Assembly: GCA_963693305.1 (NCBI GenBank)
Contig: OY855905.1
Location: 25,657,937 to 25,721,936 of the forward strand
Direction of reading: 5' to 3'
DNA from: Meandrina meandrites
Lineage: Eukaryota > Cnidaria > Anthozoa > Scleractinia > Meandrinidae
DNA length: 64,000 nucleotides
Positions 1 to 12,831 of this stretch are shown here, piece after piece. Below the pieces are notes generated by a model. That model was not told where the DNA came from, ran no database searches, and saw only the letters and a program-made list of their open reading frames with translations. The translations under genes and the position numbers were made by a program. Within the stretch, counting starts at the first letter, position 1; every line of letters starts with the position of its first letter.

Positions 1-232
1 GGAGTGACGTAATTAAAAATGCTGAAAATAAGAATCTTGTGAACATTTTCAAAAAAAAGAGGTGGGTTGTCCTGGAGTGCTACTGCCCATTAGGTTAATG
101 CTTTATATATGTTGACAATGTGATTTATAAAGTTGCATTAACAACAGCAAATGATCCATATTAACTAGAGCTGGGAATTGCACTAGCTGGTTTTTTCTTT
201 GCATTCAACAACAGTTTCTTTCTCTGTTAAAG
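1..232 (+). other. Intron of the PHYHD1-like gene
   Basis: This is non-coding sequence before the first visible PHYHD1-like exon. It ends in a pyrimidine-rich tract and an AG acceptor at 231-232. The 5' exons of the gene must lie left of the window. I see no other feature in it. Confidence 0.6.
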
Positions 233-1377
233 ATTGGTCCATCAGTCCGATACATAAACCAAGAGAAAGTCAACATGAAGCCACCACAAAGCAGTAGTTC
301 ACTGATAAGATGGCATCAGGATTGGGCATTTTTTCCTTACACGAATGACAGTTTGGTTACAGTTTGCATTGCCATTGATGATTCCACCAGGGAGAATGGT
401 AAGCCCCTTTCACGAACCACATTATTTGATTCAGATGGAATGGTAGAGTGCTTTGAAAAAGGAATATGAATTTGATGCATGTACAGTTGGACCCCTTTAA
501 ATTGCTACAACTCCTTAGTTATTCAGGGTGCACTTGTTGATGACAATTAAACTTTGGGTTATATCTTTTTAGGCTTTGATGTGATGGTTGTGAAACTTTG
601 GGAAAATGTTCATATTTTTCGGTAAATTATAATAATATGAAATTTGATTTTTACTGAAGAAAAATATTTTTAATGATATTGGTCTTAACTGGACAGTGTA
701 TTAAGTTCTTGGTGGCCATGGACTTAATGAATGGTGCAGAAGACATTGATAGAAGAACTCTTATTGGGATAATGCCATTTTATTATTTGGTTAACAGTAT
801 TAATTAATATTATTACTAACAATAAAATTTTGGGACGTTGTTAACAAGTGGCTGCTTAATATGTGGCCACTTAGGTGTTCGACTGTAGTCCATACAGTGT
901 TTACTTACTAAATCCTCTGTAACCATTTAATTAGGATGTCTTCAAGTTATCCCTGGTTCACACAAAGGTCCCCTATACTCGCACTTCCAAGATGGTGCAT
1001 TTGCATCAGCCATAACAGACCCAGCATTTGACCCCAGTTCTGCAGTCCATCTTGAGGTTCCAGCAGGTGGAGTGTCATTCCATCATGCCTTCACAGTGCA
1101 TGGCTCTTCAGCAAATCTGTCAAGCCGTTCCCGTCGCATGTTGTGTTTAAATTACAGCAGTGCAGACAATTGGCCTTTGTTTGGTGTCGCAGGACACGAG
1201 TTTACAAACCATGGCCCAGTGGACTGGGAGAGATACTGTTCCACTGTACTAAAAGGAAAACCAAGTGTGCTCCCTCGCATGCAGGCTTTGCCAGTTTCTA
1301 TTCCTATTCCCTTTGAATCAGGCTATGACGTTTTTGAACATGGTAAATCCAGTGATGTAAGTGATCCAAAAACCTAG
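233..1377 (+). CDS. PHYHD1: Phytanoyl-CoA dioxygenase domain protein, 3' two exons (partial gene)
   Basis: Two exons, 233-398 and 935-1377, join in frame (G|GA across a GT-AG intron) and end at a TAG. The first exon carries the iron-binding HxD motif (RWHQDWAFFPY). The second carries the distal histidine in FTVHGSS and the 2-oxoglutarate-binding arginine in SRSRRMLC. Together these form the jelly-roll core of an Fe(II)/2-oxoglutarate dioxygenase, closest by eye to PHYHD1. The N-terminal part is missing because the window starts inside an intron. A likely polyadenylation signal AATAAA lies near 1884, so the 3' UTR would overlap the end of the convergent FRA10AC1 gene. The identity is from memory of the family and was not searched. 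Confidence 0.85.
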
Positions 1378-1517
1378 CACAGCATATCCAACAGTGATCT
1401 GTTGGTAAACAGTAATACTCTTCAATGGCAAATTGAAATCCAGTAGCAGAGAGTTTTTACCAGTTTTTAAGTCATTGCAACAGTGGATGACATGATCACA
1501 CTAATGTGTCTTTATTG

Positions 1518-4500
1518 TCAAAGAAACATATCTTGGAAGTACTCTTCAAATTCCTCTTCCCTGTTAAGATAAAGAACAGAATCCAGATTTTAACAATGGC
1601 CAAGCTATTTCAGAAAGAGAAACATTCTGATCACGAATTAGTATTTTTTTAAGTATTAAGTCTCCACAGATGAGGTATTTCCATGGCTAGTAGAAGTTCT
1701 AACTTTAGAATTTTGTCATTGTTCCCCAACAACAGTAACATTACATAGCATCATGACACACAATACATGTAACAAAGGGCTCTTAGCTACAAAGTTATGT
1801 GCACACATTGCATGCCTATATCGCTCAGGCATATTTTATGTCAAACCATAGACATGCACATGCATGTAAATAGAAAGCAAATCAATAAACTACATGATAT
1901 AGAATTTTCTTGCATTGGCAAGAGGTGTTTTGTACTTGGTAGGTACAGCACACATACCTTGTTTTGTCAACAGCAATCTTTGCAGGACCTTTCCAGATAT
2001 CTTCTCCAGAGCTTGTAGCCTTACTGTGGTCAACATCTTTAGATGACCCACTGGCTGCAGCATCTGCAATGTTCTTTACTTAGTAATCACATATCAACAC
2101 CAAGATACTAATGACTGATTCGTTTCCTCCTTAATTATCGACTCGTCATCGTTGTCATCATCATTTGGAGCATTAATTGCTCCAAATGATTATTATGGGT
2201 GTGACAGGTTAATAATGGTTATCATTCACACATGTCCCTCACAGCAAAAACGTTTTGATTGAAAATTGAGCTTTTGTGGATGCCAACTATCTCTGGATCC
2301 TGTTTTGGAGCTGCTCTGTTTGACAATCCAGTGTGTCCAAAACTTGTGGTAACAAAATATAAGTTTGGAGACAATTTTTCTGTTGCATTTGGCAAAGTGA
2401 TATTAACCAAACTCAACTTATTATTTTGTAGACGTTTTCTCCAAAGGCAACACACGATTGCTTCTTGCATGTGGAGTTCTGTTAACTCATCAGATCAGCA
2501 TGACTGACAAATTTGCTTCAAACTGACAGAGCTTTAACTGAAACATTAGCTGTCAAATACTTACCTGCAGTCTCCACATCACCATCTGAGGAGTCTGAGT
2601 CTTCTGAGTTTTCATCTTTATTTCTGTGATGTTTTCCATATTTCCTTTCCTTTTTTGAAGAATGTGACTTCTTTGACAGTGTTTTCTCTTCTTTTTTCTT
2701 CTGCTTTGCAAGTTTCTTCCTGTACGTACAAACAAAAACCATGCAAATAACCTTTAAACATCCTTCAATGACTGAATGGAAGAATAGACCAGATCTATTT
2801 AATAAAAGTAAGATATGATTATAATTTCTTAGACTGGAGTTGAGACCTGTAGCTTACAATGTTCTGACTTGGCAATTTTTTCAAAATGTTTATTAATAAA
2901 ATAATTGTGTAGTACATTGGGAAGCAAAGGGCTACAGCAACTAACAATTAATCTTTGTCCCATTGCATTGACAGTACACTCATTTACAACTGATTATTTT
3001 TATATGATCAAAATTGCCATTTGGCATAAAGGTGAAAGTCTGCACTCCAGCCTAGTGACCCATCAGGCTGGTGCTTATCCCCAGAGTTCTCTTGCCTGAT
3101 GCAACAAGAAGGATTTCTACTACTCCCTGGATGGGATGTTCATCCATTGCAGGGTTACCCCCAGCTCATTTGCTTGTACCCATTTATACACCTGGGTGGA
3201 GAGAGGCACTGTGAGAGTAGTATGTTGCCCAAAGAACACTAGGGAGTGACCCCGGCCAGGCTTGAACCTGGACTTTTCAATCTGGAGTAGCACCCTATCC
3301 ATTAGGCCAATACACCTCCCATGCATTGAAAGCACTCTCATAACAGACAGCTGAATATATTTTATGATCAAAGTCACCATATTGTTGGTCCACTTCCCAC
3401 CTACCTTTTAACAGTTTTTAAAATAATACACAATAAACAAAGGGTGCATTTTCATTTGCCATCCAACGCTGTACAGGGAAAAGGGGGTGACATGAAGTGT
3501 TGTTTAAAGCTTGCATAATACTGGATCAGTTACATGGAACTTACTTGTGATGATAGTTAAGTTTATAGGAACAATCTGGACAGAGTCCTGTGTGAAGTTA
3601 AATTCAGAAAAATGCTGTTAATGATAATGTACTGCTGAAATGAATCTCCATATAATTTGCTATAAAATTTGACAAATTATAAAACAAGCTTGAAAGAGTA
3701 AACAAATCATTTTGATCATACGTACTGAGTTTTATGAGAGTATTTTTCTTTTCTCCATGTTCCACATAAGCAAAATTAACCTAAAAACAAAACACAGTAG
3801 TGAAAATTAACAATATTTACCTCATGAAAGAAGATTTCTTGGATTCGGATGGGCCTCTTTTGATTTCAGAGTTGTATCCAAAGATTGAAACCTTGTCCCC
3901 TAAAGTATGGAGTACGGTATATTTGATCCATTGAAAAGTAAGATCTAGAAGACCAGTATTTCTAATGATAATTTTTGGCATTGAGCCTTGTGAACATGTT
4001 CATAAATATGAGACTTTGAAATGAATGGAGTCTGGCAAAAATATTTTAGCTTTAAATACTACTTGCCTCCCAGCTACGAAGTCCCTCTGATTCTGAACAT
4101 CTCTTGTCCCCACAGATGAACTGCCCTAAAAATTATACATTTATATGTGGTCCAATTTTATCCTTGGTTCATATTTTCTTTTCCTTTGTTTTAACTCATT
4201 ATCATACATTACCATACCCAAAAACAAAGGAAAATAAAATTTGAACCACGGATAAAATTGAACCACAACATATGTAACTCATTTAAGGAATTTAATTCTA
4301 ATCTTATTTAGTTAGTATATAAGCAAAAAAACAACAACATAGAGCCCTAATGCCTATACCTAGACAAAATTTGTTCAACTTAATTATTTTTGATAGCTTT
4401 TGATTAATTTTGTCAAGCCAAATTAACCCACTGCCATTCATGATCAGTCTCTAGGGGTTAAAAAAGGACTGAGGAAAGGGTAGTCATGATTTGACTGTGA

Positions 4501-7500
4501 TCAATACATTTATACTGCATACTGGTATATGTATCTTTTGAGCCCCTGCCAGGGGGAGGGGGGTCCCATGGCGGTGTTTTATTGTATTTTACATCACTTG
4601 ACACTGCTGTCGGAGTTTGGTGAGAAAGGATGTCTTTTGTCACGATTTCATTCTATGCTAGTTTTTGGGCCGTGCTGCTTGTTGGAAATCATTGACCTTG
4701 GCAGGGCCTTTCTGTAGCTTGTGTATGCAGTAGACTGACTGTAACAATAATATCAATATTTATACCTTTTCCTTCAATTACTTCTTTTTCAATCCTCCAC
4801 CTTAATGCCACCTGCCATTTGTGACAAGACAATAAAAATTAACTTTTAAAACCATGATCACCACAGATTATTAGTTTGAATGATGAAAGAGAATTTTTCC
4901 AAAAATATGTAACAGATGTAGTATAATTTTGACTTTCAATGTCGACAGAGAGATTGTTTATACAAGTAATAACCCTTTAAAAAATTGAAGACATAGCTTG
5001 CGCATTGTACACCTGTGTTTAGTAATATTAGGATTTTCCTGTTGTGACACAATCTCTAATCTGTCCAATGTTTGCCATGTGTAACCAGTGTGGTAAAACT
5101 GTATTTTGTTCTATCACCTTGTTTTCCTTGTATCTACTAAGATCAGAGATGCAGTATTCTTTAAACAGCTTGTCATAATACTTCTTAGCCAAACGCTTTT
5201 CCCTAAAAAAGGAAAGTTGAGAGAGACCATCACTTGAAAGTCAAGATCGAGCTGTACCAACAAAATAATGTACAGTGTCTATAACAGTCTCTAAACACCT
5301 CTGCAGCAGCAGCTATTTGCAAGAGAGTGAAGACACCCAGCCTCGTACGCAGGCCTTCTTTTGGTTCGTTATGCAACCTTCCTACCATTGAGCCAAAAGA
5401 ATGTCTGCATAGTAGGCCATAGAAATGCTTGCTTTCTTCAAGACAACCAACTGAATGATGCCTGTATTATCTAATGCTATCTCGGTCTAAATGCCCCTTC
5501 TTACCATAAGTGAAAATGGCAAAGACATGCCTTATAATCTTCATTTGTTTCAAGATACCATTGTACTTAATCTTCCAGTAGTGTAGCTCTTATTGTAGGT
5601 AGTTCTAATGGCCCTCTAGTGTAGCAGTTGCTATTGTTTTAGGGGCTAGAGACATTGTTCCTGTTGTTTGTTCTATTGTTCTCACAAAGGGTAACGAACC
5701 ATTCTTGCGAGACCTAGCAAGAGCTGCTACCTGACCGCCAGCTCCTTGAAAATTATGTACAGATATATTTCTGAAAGAATTATTGATACCTGTTCCAGAC
5801 TAAAATGTTTGTAAACTTTACTTTGCCATGTAAACCAGATCACTTACCATGTACTCTGTGGGTTATCTTCTTCATGCCAAATAAACCTACATGTCAACAT
5901 GGAGATCCATCAGTGACAAAACTCTGTCACAAGTCTAGGCAGTGCAATACAGCTGATCTGTTTCTGAAGCATTAAGAAACCAGGGGCATACAATTTTATT
6001 ACAAATAATCTACGGAGTTCTGAAACATTTATAATCTCCTGGGTCGAATGACCCCAACCAGCATTCACACTTAGACGGCTTGATGTGAAGTTCAGTGTGC
6101 TAACCACTAAGTTACTGGAACAGGATCCTCAATATGTTCAAACCACCTAGGGAGGGGAGACTCCTAACAAAAAAGTGTTATTGTCATCACTTATCATTGC
6201 CGTCATCAGTGTCATATTGTTTAAGTTATTCATTGGTGAGTATGGCAGCAATGTTTCCCTGGCAAAAAGCTACCATAAAACTTTCAATTCCCTTGTTGTA
6301 CCCAATGGATCGAACTGATTTGTAATAATATTTGTCAGTAGGAAATATCAAAAGTAGCCATGAATTATCAACAAACCTGTGCTCTTCTTTAATAACGTCC
6401 AAGTCTCTTTTGTCCCTTGAGCTTTTTTTATTTTATAATCATAAAATAATAATAAAAATATTAGTCAGAATCGTGATTCAAAATTAATTATAGTTTTTTG
6501 CACTTTACCACTAATGGTGGATGTATTTTGACAATTTAAATAAATTTCCCATTTAAAAGGTGGATGAGTGCTTCACAAACCTGTCTCTTTTGAAGTGATC
6601 TATTCCTTTTCCATAATACAATACATAATCATTGATCATTTTCTTGTGTCTTGAGTACTGTAAATTGTATTAACGTTATGTCAAGGAAATCTTTAGTAGT
6701 GATTTAATTAAATCTAAAGCATTTTGACTACAGCACTTTATAACAGCATCATCTTTGATGCCTTTGGCAACATTTACAGACATTTCTATGACTGGGTGGT
6801 AAGCCTTACTACTCAGCCCTACAACCTTATGTCAACTTGATGTTGTTGTTGTTTTTTTTTTAACAGGAAATATCTTATTGATATTTAACTGACATGTTTT
6901 CCTTTTATTCCGTTTTATTTGCTAACTTATACATTTGTCAGACTAAATTTAATTTTGATAAATTTGTGCTAATAGGGAGATCAAATAACATCGATAAAAC
7001 AAAAATCGACCAACAAAGTCAGGAACAACACATGAGCTATGAACTGTAATTAATCAACGTCTCGTGATAAGTCAAAGATACAGCATCCAAGGCAATGAAA
7101 TCATATTTTTGGCTCTTTGCTTCCTCCCTGCAATGTTTAAGAAATGTAATAATGATTTAATAAACCAAAAGCATCACAGATCGACAAGAACATATCCTTA
7201 GATTAGATCATCATCTGTAGGAAACCTTTGGTGAGATCTAGACGTCATGTCGTACCTACTATATTCCCTGGAAACCATCCGCTTTGATGGTAAACCATCA
7301 GTTGAGTTAGACTTCCTTTTGATCCCAGACAATTCATCATCTCTCCAAGTCTTCTTTCTGTTAAATATATGAATAAATGTGAAAAAAGATATATCTTTGA
7401 TAATTTGTAAACAAAACATTTTTTTAAAATATACAGACCTCTCAAGTGCTTCCTGCTCGTCAAACTCAGATCCATATCCTTCGCCATAATCAATCTTCTT

Positions 7501-7615
7501 GAGAGATTCCAATTTTATATGATTAGGACCAATTAATCATAATATAACTTGCATTTTCACATAATAATTTGCTTCAAATCCTTACCTCTAACAAATTCCC
7601 CTTTCCGTCCGCCAT
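1518..7615 (-). CDS. FRA10AC1: FRA10AC1 homologue, 15 exons
   Basis: Fifteen minus-strand exons join in frame: 7586-7615 (ATG), 7439-~7500, 7226-7357, 7082-7127, 6581-6657, 6377-6415, 5848-5886, 5118-5202, 4766-4811, 4067-4125, 3726-3780, 3545-3587, 2565-2719, 1958-2063 and 1518-1560 (TGA). Diagnostic segments are KRLAKKYYDKLFKEYC, RWRIEKEVIEGKG, QFICGDKRC and the C-terminal EEFEEYFQDMF. These match the nuclear, spliceosome-associated FRA10AC1 family. The Cys pairs (CGDKRC, CPDC) form a likely zinc-binding region. A Lys- and Ser-rich low-complexity segment is encoded at 2565-2719. The exon ending at 4067 uses a GC donor (gcaagt). The acceptor of the second exon is uncertain by a few codons. 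AATAAA on the minus strand follows the stop directly. Confidence 0.9.
3040..3335 (-). repeat. tRNA-derived SINE
   Basis: On the minus strand, an A-box-like segment (TGGCCTAATGGATAGGG) is followed about 45 nt later by a B box (GGTTCAAGCCT). Downstream is a body containing TGGATG...CATCCA that recurs elsewhere in the window. This is the layout of a tRNA-derived SINE with an internal pol III promoter. It lies in a FRA10AC1 intron. It is not a functional tRNA because no cloverleaf closes. Confidence 0.7.
4135..4275. repeat. Palindromic MITE-like repeat
   Basis: The left arm (TGTGGTCCAATTTTATCC, near 4147) and the right arm (GGATAAAATTGAACCACA, near 4250) are imperfect inverted copies around a short AT-rich centre. 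The arms continue inward as TTGGTTCA / TGAACCA-like sequence. No ORF is present. It is intronic in FRA10AC1. Confidence 0.65.
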
Positions 7616-7845
7616 GTTGTTTTTTGTGTTTTTGTGAAGATCCGCTGACTTGTGGAGTGTCGACTCAGGAATCTAGATTCGTTTCCAGAGCCCTTACATT
7701 ACGAGAAGGAGAGAGAAGGAGAGGGATCCCGGAAACTAAATGTAAATTTGTGGAAAAAATTGACGCTAAAAATCTGCTTAGAAACACTGTTCAATTAGCA
7801 AGGAAAAATTATCCAAGAGAGCAGACGTACAAACGAGAAGAAGAA
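7616..7845. promoter_or_regulatory. Probable bidirectional promoter of FRA10AC1 and the ARL9/10-like gene
   Basis: Only 230 bp separate the divergent start codons at 7615 (-) and 7846 (+). The sequence is richer in G and C than the flanking introns and has no evident TATA box. The spacing implies a shared promoter and overlapping 5' UTRs. This is inference from geometry. Confidence 0.5.
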
Positions 7846-10800
7846 ATGGGTCTCTCAAGTTGGTTTCGTGATCTTGGAGTTCCGTGGAAAATCTCAATTG
7901 GAATTCTTGGCGGCGTTGCCGCAGTGACAAGCGCCTACGGACTGTACACATTTTACACTCGTCAGTATTCAAAAGATCGCAAAGGGAAATCTATCCACGG
8001 TGAAACAGCTGGGGAAACATCGGAGAAAAAGGTTTTAGTCTTGGGCTTAGAAGGCGCTGGAAAGAGCACCTTCCTAGCAGCTTTGGCACAGCACGACAGC
8101 CCGATTACTTCCGAGCGGGAAGCCACCAAACCTACCGAGGGATTCCATGTTGTTTGTGTATCAACTGAAGGAATCAGTCTAAATATTTGGGAGAGTGAGT
8201 ATCAATCCTCCATCTTATAGTGTTATTTCACGTAGTGTTAGACGAAGAGGAATGTATATAAGTGGGTCTTAGTTGAAGGCTGATCTTCACGGATCGGCGT
8301 TACCTTGTATTTGTCCAGCCATGAATGGTTTTACGATAAAACACCATGTCTTTCTTGCATCAAACACAACTAAAATTCAAAACACACCTTTCTTCTTTTG
8401 TACAATTTCATTAAGCTTATTACTTATTTATGTTGTATATTTTTAATTATATTACATAAGCTATATATGGTCTGGAAATCAAAGGTACAAAAACTAAGAT
8501 TTATGAGATTGGGTTGACAAATCAGGGTGGTAAAGGGGGGTCTCAATCACGAATCACGAGCGTATTTTTCCTCAAATCACGAATCACGTATGTATTTTAT
8601 GCAATTTCACGAATTACATATTTTCATACGTTATGACAAAAAAAAGGATAGTCACAAATTACTTGATTTACGTTGCATTTTCTCTGATTTCTCTTGGTAG
8701 TAAGGCCCGGTTCAAACGTCACGCTATCATCGTGTCGAACTCAATTGTATTAAGTTCAACTTTAGCACGACTGCAGCGCGACAGTTGATTCAAACGTCGA
8801 ATGATGCAGGTTTCGCTCCCAACCGAGTTTGCACCCACCGAGTTCGCTCCCTACCTTTTTCGAGTTCGCCTCCACCGATCACTAACGTAGTCACGCTTTT
8901 CCCACGCTTAAAGAACGAGAAACATTCTAGATAGTTTTTTTCTCACGCTTAAAGAACGAGAAATATTCTAGATAGTAAGCGTACTTGGGAGCGAACGCGG
9001 TAAGTGTACTCTGAAAGTTGGGGACGAACTCGGTGGGTGCGAACACAATTGGGAGCGAAACCTCCTGCTACCCAAACGTCGCACCAAATAGCTGTTGACT
9101 CGCCCCCAATCGAAAATTTTCGCCATGGCTAGGGGTTTCACGACATCCGTATAGAATGCCGTGTTTCGCGAACGTCAGGTGTTTCTGAATATAAGTTCTT
9201 TTCTGAGATGTTCACTCGAACAAATGATGTCAACCATATCTGCTATTACCATTTCCCACCATACGGCCTTCCTTCCCGGCTTTCGTGAAGTGCTCGACTT
9301 TGATTTTGCGGTCGCTACGCTTGAAAGTTCTGCTAAATCCGACTCGGTCATGTCACTGCTGTTTTCGCGTTGCTCAGGTGACCAGCCTTCATCTTCGTAC
9401 TCTGAGTCGAAGCTTTCGTTGTCATTCACATCGCTATGAGCAAAGGTACTTCTCCAAGCCGCCACATTTCAATTCACATTATCATAATGTATGCATTAGG
9501 TTTCACATCAATTTTGCACAACGTTTGAATCAAACGTCGTGCCAACGTCGAACTTAATAAACTATAAGTTCGACTTAAGCGCGACTGTAGCTCGACGTTT
9601 GAATCAACGGCGCGCCAGAGTCGGGTAGCACGACTAAGCTTGTTGTGCTACCCGACCCTGGTGCGACGTTGATTCAAACGTTGAGCTACAGTCGCGCTAA
9701 GTGTCGAACTTAATTCATTTAATTGAGTTCGACAGGACGATAGCGTGATGTTTGAACTGGGCCAAAGGTATTTTCCCAGGGCGACTGAACAACCCTAGAA
9801 CAGCCGGTTGCAACAAGTTAATTGATTAGATTCTCGATTTTCACGAATGTTTATCCATGATTCACGGATCACGGTCCTCAAAATAAGAAGATCACGAGTC
9901 ACGCTAGGCTATCAATTCACGGATCACGGCTAGATTTAAGCTCTTTTCACGTGTCACGAGCTTATTTTTGCCCGAATCACGCGTCACGCATAACCCCTTT
10001 ACCACCCTGACAAATGGGCGAAGTATTTTATACCTCGTAGCAGGAAGACGAAATTCCAGATTGACACCATGTACTTGTCCAGTAATCCATTCTAAATTTA
10101 AATAACTCAATCATATTTTGGTTAATGCCAGAGATAAAGAAGTATGATGTTAATATTAAATGCAAAGGTTAAGGGGTAAGGAATCTTCTAGATACTTTTG
10201 ATATTGTCCTTCATTGGGACTAAAGCGGTTACAAAACAAACAATATATTGTGAGAGCAATCCTCTGATATCTGGACACACTTATCCCTAATTGGTGATCT
10301 GTAAAATGTTAACATGGCTGACCAGTGAAAGCTTTGCCTGGTCATTGTTCTTAGTTTACCCCACCCACAAAGTTGACTTTTTGGTTTGAAACCCTACCCC
10401 TAGCCTGCAAATGCAGACGTATGTCCGGCCGTCGCTTGTCTATGTCTCCGCCAAAGACATACGTAGACAAGCGACAGCCGGAAATACGTGTGCATTCGCA
10501 GGCTACCCTACTGCTGGCAACCGAAAATTCCAGTTTATTTGCTAAATCATATGGGATCTTGTACATAAGAATTTTCAACTCTCTAGGAGTGCAATGAACC
10601 CTTTGCAGGAAACAGTCACATAGTATAAAACCCGTGTGTTGCTTGCCTTCCAGCAAGGTTTTATTTTGTAACATGTGATCATTAGCTGCAAGGGTCCATT
10701 TATGGTAATGTTGAGTGGAATTTATACATTATTTCAGTTTGTATTCAGTCTTGCGATTTCATGTTCATTTTCATCTCTCTGTTCTCTCCTCATGAAAAAT

Positions 10801-11355
10801 AGGACCATCAAAAGAGACTTTGATATAAGGGATTTGGTATAATCTCTCTCTCTCTCTTAGTTCCTTACCCCCAGGTGGGGGATGGGGCTGGACATCAATG
10901 TCCTCCACTTGTCCCTGCTCTAAGTCCCTTGGCCACAGCTGCTGCTGCAGCTGTTGATGTTAGTCCCATCTAATACCAGTAAATAAATATTGCTTTTGTC
11001 TTATTTTTCAGTTGGAGGAAAATTTCAATCCTACTGGCCCAACTTCCTCACTGATGTCAACGTCATCGTGTATGTCATTGACAGTAGTGTTTCTGAAAGG
11101 TTTGATGAGTCAAAGGATGCCCTGTTAAGGGTTCTGTCAGATGACACCCTCAAGGGAGTCCCCCTTCTGCTGCTTGCTTGCAAACAAGATGCAGCAGAGG
11201 CTAAACCATCACAGGACGTAGCTTCATTCTTTGGACTTCAGGAACTGTCTTCTAGTCGCAAAACTGGAATTGCTGCCGTAGAAATCTTAGCTAATGGCGA
11301 GGCCCATGGTATACAAGAGGCTAAGGAACTCATTTTGAACTTTTGTTCACAATAG
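7846..11355 (+). CDS. ARL9/ARL10-like membrane-anchored small GTPase, 2 exons
   Basis: Exons 7846-8194 and 11012-11355 join in frame as WE(I)GGK. The N-terminus has a hydrophobic membrane segment (about residues 18-35, ISIGILGGVAAVTSAYGLYTF), then the P-loop GLEGAGKS and the switch II region WEIGGKFQSYW. These suit the ARL9/ARL10 branch of ARF-like GTPases, which replaces the usual DxxG Asp. The guanine-specificity motif reads CKQD instead of NKxD, which is odd and may weaken nucleotide specificity. An in-frame reading extends upstream to 7549 but is low complexity and probably 5' UTR; the ATG at 7846 begins MGLSSWF. A double transposon insertion expands the single intron. Confidence 0.8.
8523..10009. 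mobile_element. Non-autonomous DNA transposon with CAGGGTGG ends, split by a second element
   Basis: Left end CAGGGTGGTAAAGGGG (8523) and right end CCCCTTTACCACCCTG (to 10009) are exact inverted repeats. Both are flanked by ACAAAT (8517-8522 and 10010-10015), a likely 6-bp target duplication. The subterminal parts are built of TCACGAATCACG-type short repeats on both sides. The element is interrupted at 8704-9763 by another transposon. It lies in the intron of the ARL9/10-like gene. Confidence 0.8.
8704..9763. mobile_element. Nested Harbinger-like DNA transposon remnant
   Basis: Inverted ends GGCCCGGTTCAAACGTCACG (8704) and the matching right end finishing ATGTTTGAACTGGGCC (9763) extend imperfectly for about 45 bp. 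The flanks are TAA and AAA, compatible with a degraded 3-bp Harbinger target site. The minus-strand ORF at 9175-9465 encodes an acidic serine-rich N-terminus followed by KPGRKAVWWEMVIADMVDI, which I read as the start of a MADF/SANT-like DNA-binding protein. It has no catalytic transposase and is a non-autonomous or decayed copy. The superfamily call is tentative. Confidence 0.6.
10398..10504. repeat. Palindromic MITE-like repeat
   Basis: AGCCTGCAAATGCAGACGTA at the left pairs with the right end TACGTGTGCATTCGCAGGCT. The arms also include CGGCCGTCGCTTGTCTA / TAGACAAGCGACAGCCGG. The structure is a near-complete hairpin of about 107 bp in the intron of the ARL9/10-like gene. Confidence 0.7.
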
Positions 11356-12526
11356 CTTTAGCATTTTTCTTAAAGGTTATTAATTGTGCAGTCTTATACA
11401 ATGTATATGTTATGGTTATGCTCGCATGTATAATTTATTTCATGTTCACTTGTGAACCCAGTTAGTAAACTGTGATGTAAATGCTTCAAACGTTGCATTT
11501 CATTCACGAAAAGAATGGAATCTTATTCAGTGAGTCTGAAAAGAACAAGCTTGTGGCACATACTGATGTGGACCCACATCATAACCAGACTGGTTGCAGG
11601 TAGTCAAAGACCTGTGATCAACGGCAGAGAGGACTTTATATTAGCCGACCGTGCAAAAAGGTGATGCATGTAAAGAGCAACTCAGTTCTACGGAACACTC
11701 TAGATACAGAAATAAATTTGGTTCATTACATCTGATGTTCATCATGATTCAAAACATTTACTGAAAACAATGGCAAATCACGCAAAATTTGTTCCGTAAT
11801 ATAATATAGAGGCATTTGTTGTATAATGGTGTATGCTTTGTTTGCAATGCTCAGGACATAATACTCCCATTTCAGTCTTAGACAACTCTGTTGATGAGTA
11901 CCACATCTGTGATAACTGCACCAGTTCCTCCACATAAATCACCTGATACTTAATTTTTGAGTTAATGCTTCTAAAGATTTTGCAGTGATTAAATTACTTT
12001 TGTTGTATAGCCAGCACTTGTGATTGTAACATTGGATAGTTGGAATGACAGCTTGTACAAGGTGTGAAATTAAACTTTAAATCTTGGCAAGTCAGCAAAA
12101 GGTCAACAACAGACAACATTGGAATGTTCCTTTGTATAATTTAATACTAATGATTATGAATGATGTATAACCCAATTTGAATGATAAATAACAGTAAATT
12201 TAATTTTGGTATAGCCTGCAGAAGGCTTGTGTTTGGGTCACATAGGGAAGCAGTGAAGCAGCCTTGCCACTTAATGACATGACATGTAATCCAAACCCGA
12301 GCCTGCTTGCAGGCTAATTATGACAATACCATCACAACAAGAACGTAAAATCCCACGAGAACAATAAACATCAGTAGTAGCATAAGCAAAAATTCCTACA
12401 GTACACTAGTACTATTTTCTTAAATGAGCAATAATTATTGAAAAACACCCACCCTTATAAAGTAATTATCTCTTTACAGTCTACGAGATGTTTCATGTTC
12501 AGACAGTAAATAAAAGTGTCAAAAAA

Positions 12527-12831
12527 TTACAGTGAAACAAACTCAACCTGGGCCACCTAAGGTTTTATAAAAGAACAAAAGAATTGGAGTTCGGCCATCA
12601 GCAGCTAAATTTGCCCCTCGCTGTGATTGGTCCACTGATGAAGGAAGTCAAATTCTTTTGTTCTGAACTGGTCTAGTGATTGGCTAAAAAAAATGTTTTT
12701 TGAACGTAAAAAAACTTCTTAAGCTGCGTAGCACTTGTTCTTTGTTTTGGGTTGTTCTAACTAGACTAAATCAGCACTATCAGTTCAACATTTTCTCTTG
12801 ATTGGCCACGGTTGAACTCGTTTCACTGTAA
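12527..12831. repeat. MITE with TTACAGTGAAAC terminal inverted repeats
   Basis: The left end TTACAGTGAAACAAACTCAA and the right end (reverse complement TTACAGTGAAACGAGTTCAA) match at about 26 of 30 positions. The 305-bp body has no ORF. It is typical of a non-autonomous DNA transposon. Confidence 0.7.

Noticed and set aside
3108..3335. tRNA gene
   Set aside because: A and B boxes are present but the cloverleaf does not form and a SINE body follows.
7549..7845. In-frame N-terminal extension of the ARL9/10-like gene
   Set aside because: The extension overlaps the FRA10AC1 promoter, is compositionally biased and breaks family N-terminal length.
9161..9557. Plus-strand ORFs inside the Harbinger-like element
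   Set aside because: They are antisense to the acidic, serine-rich frame that has the DNA-binding-like segment.
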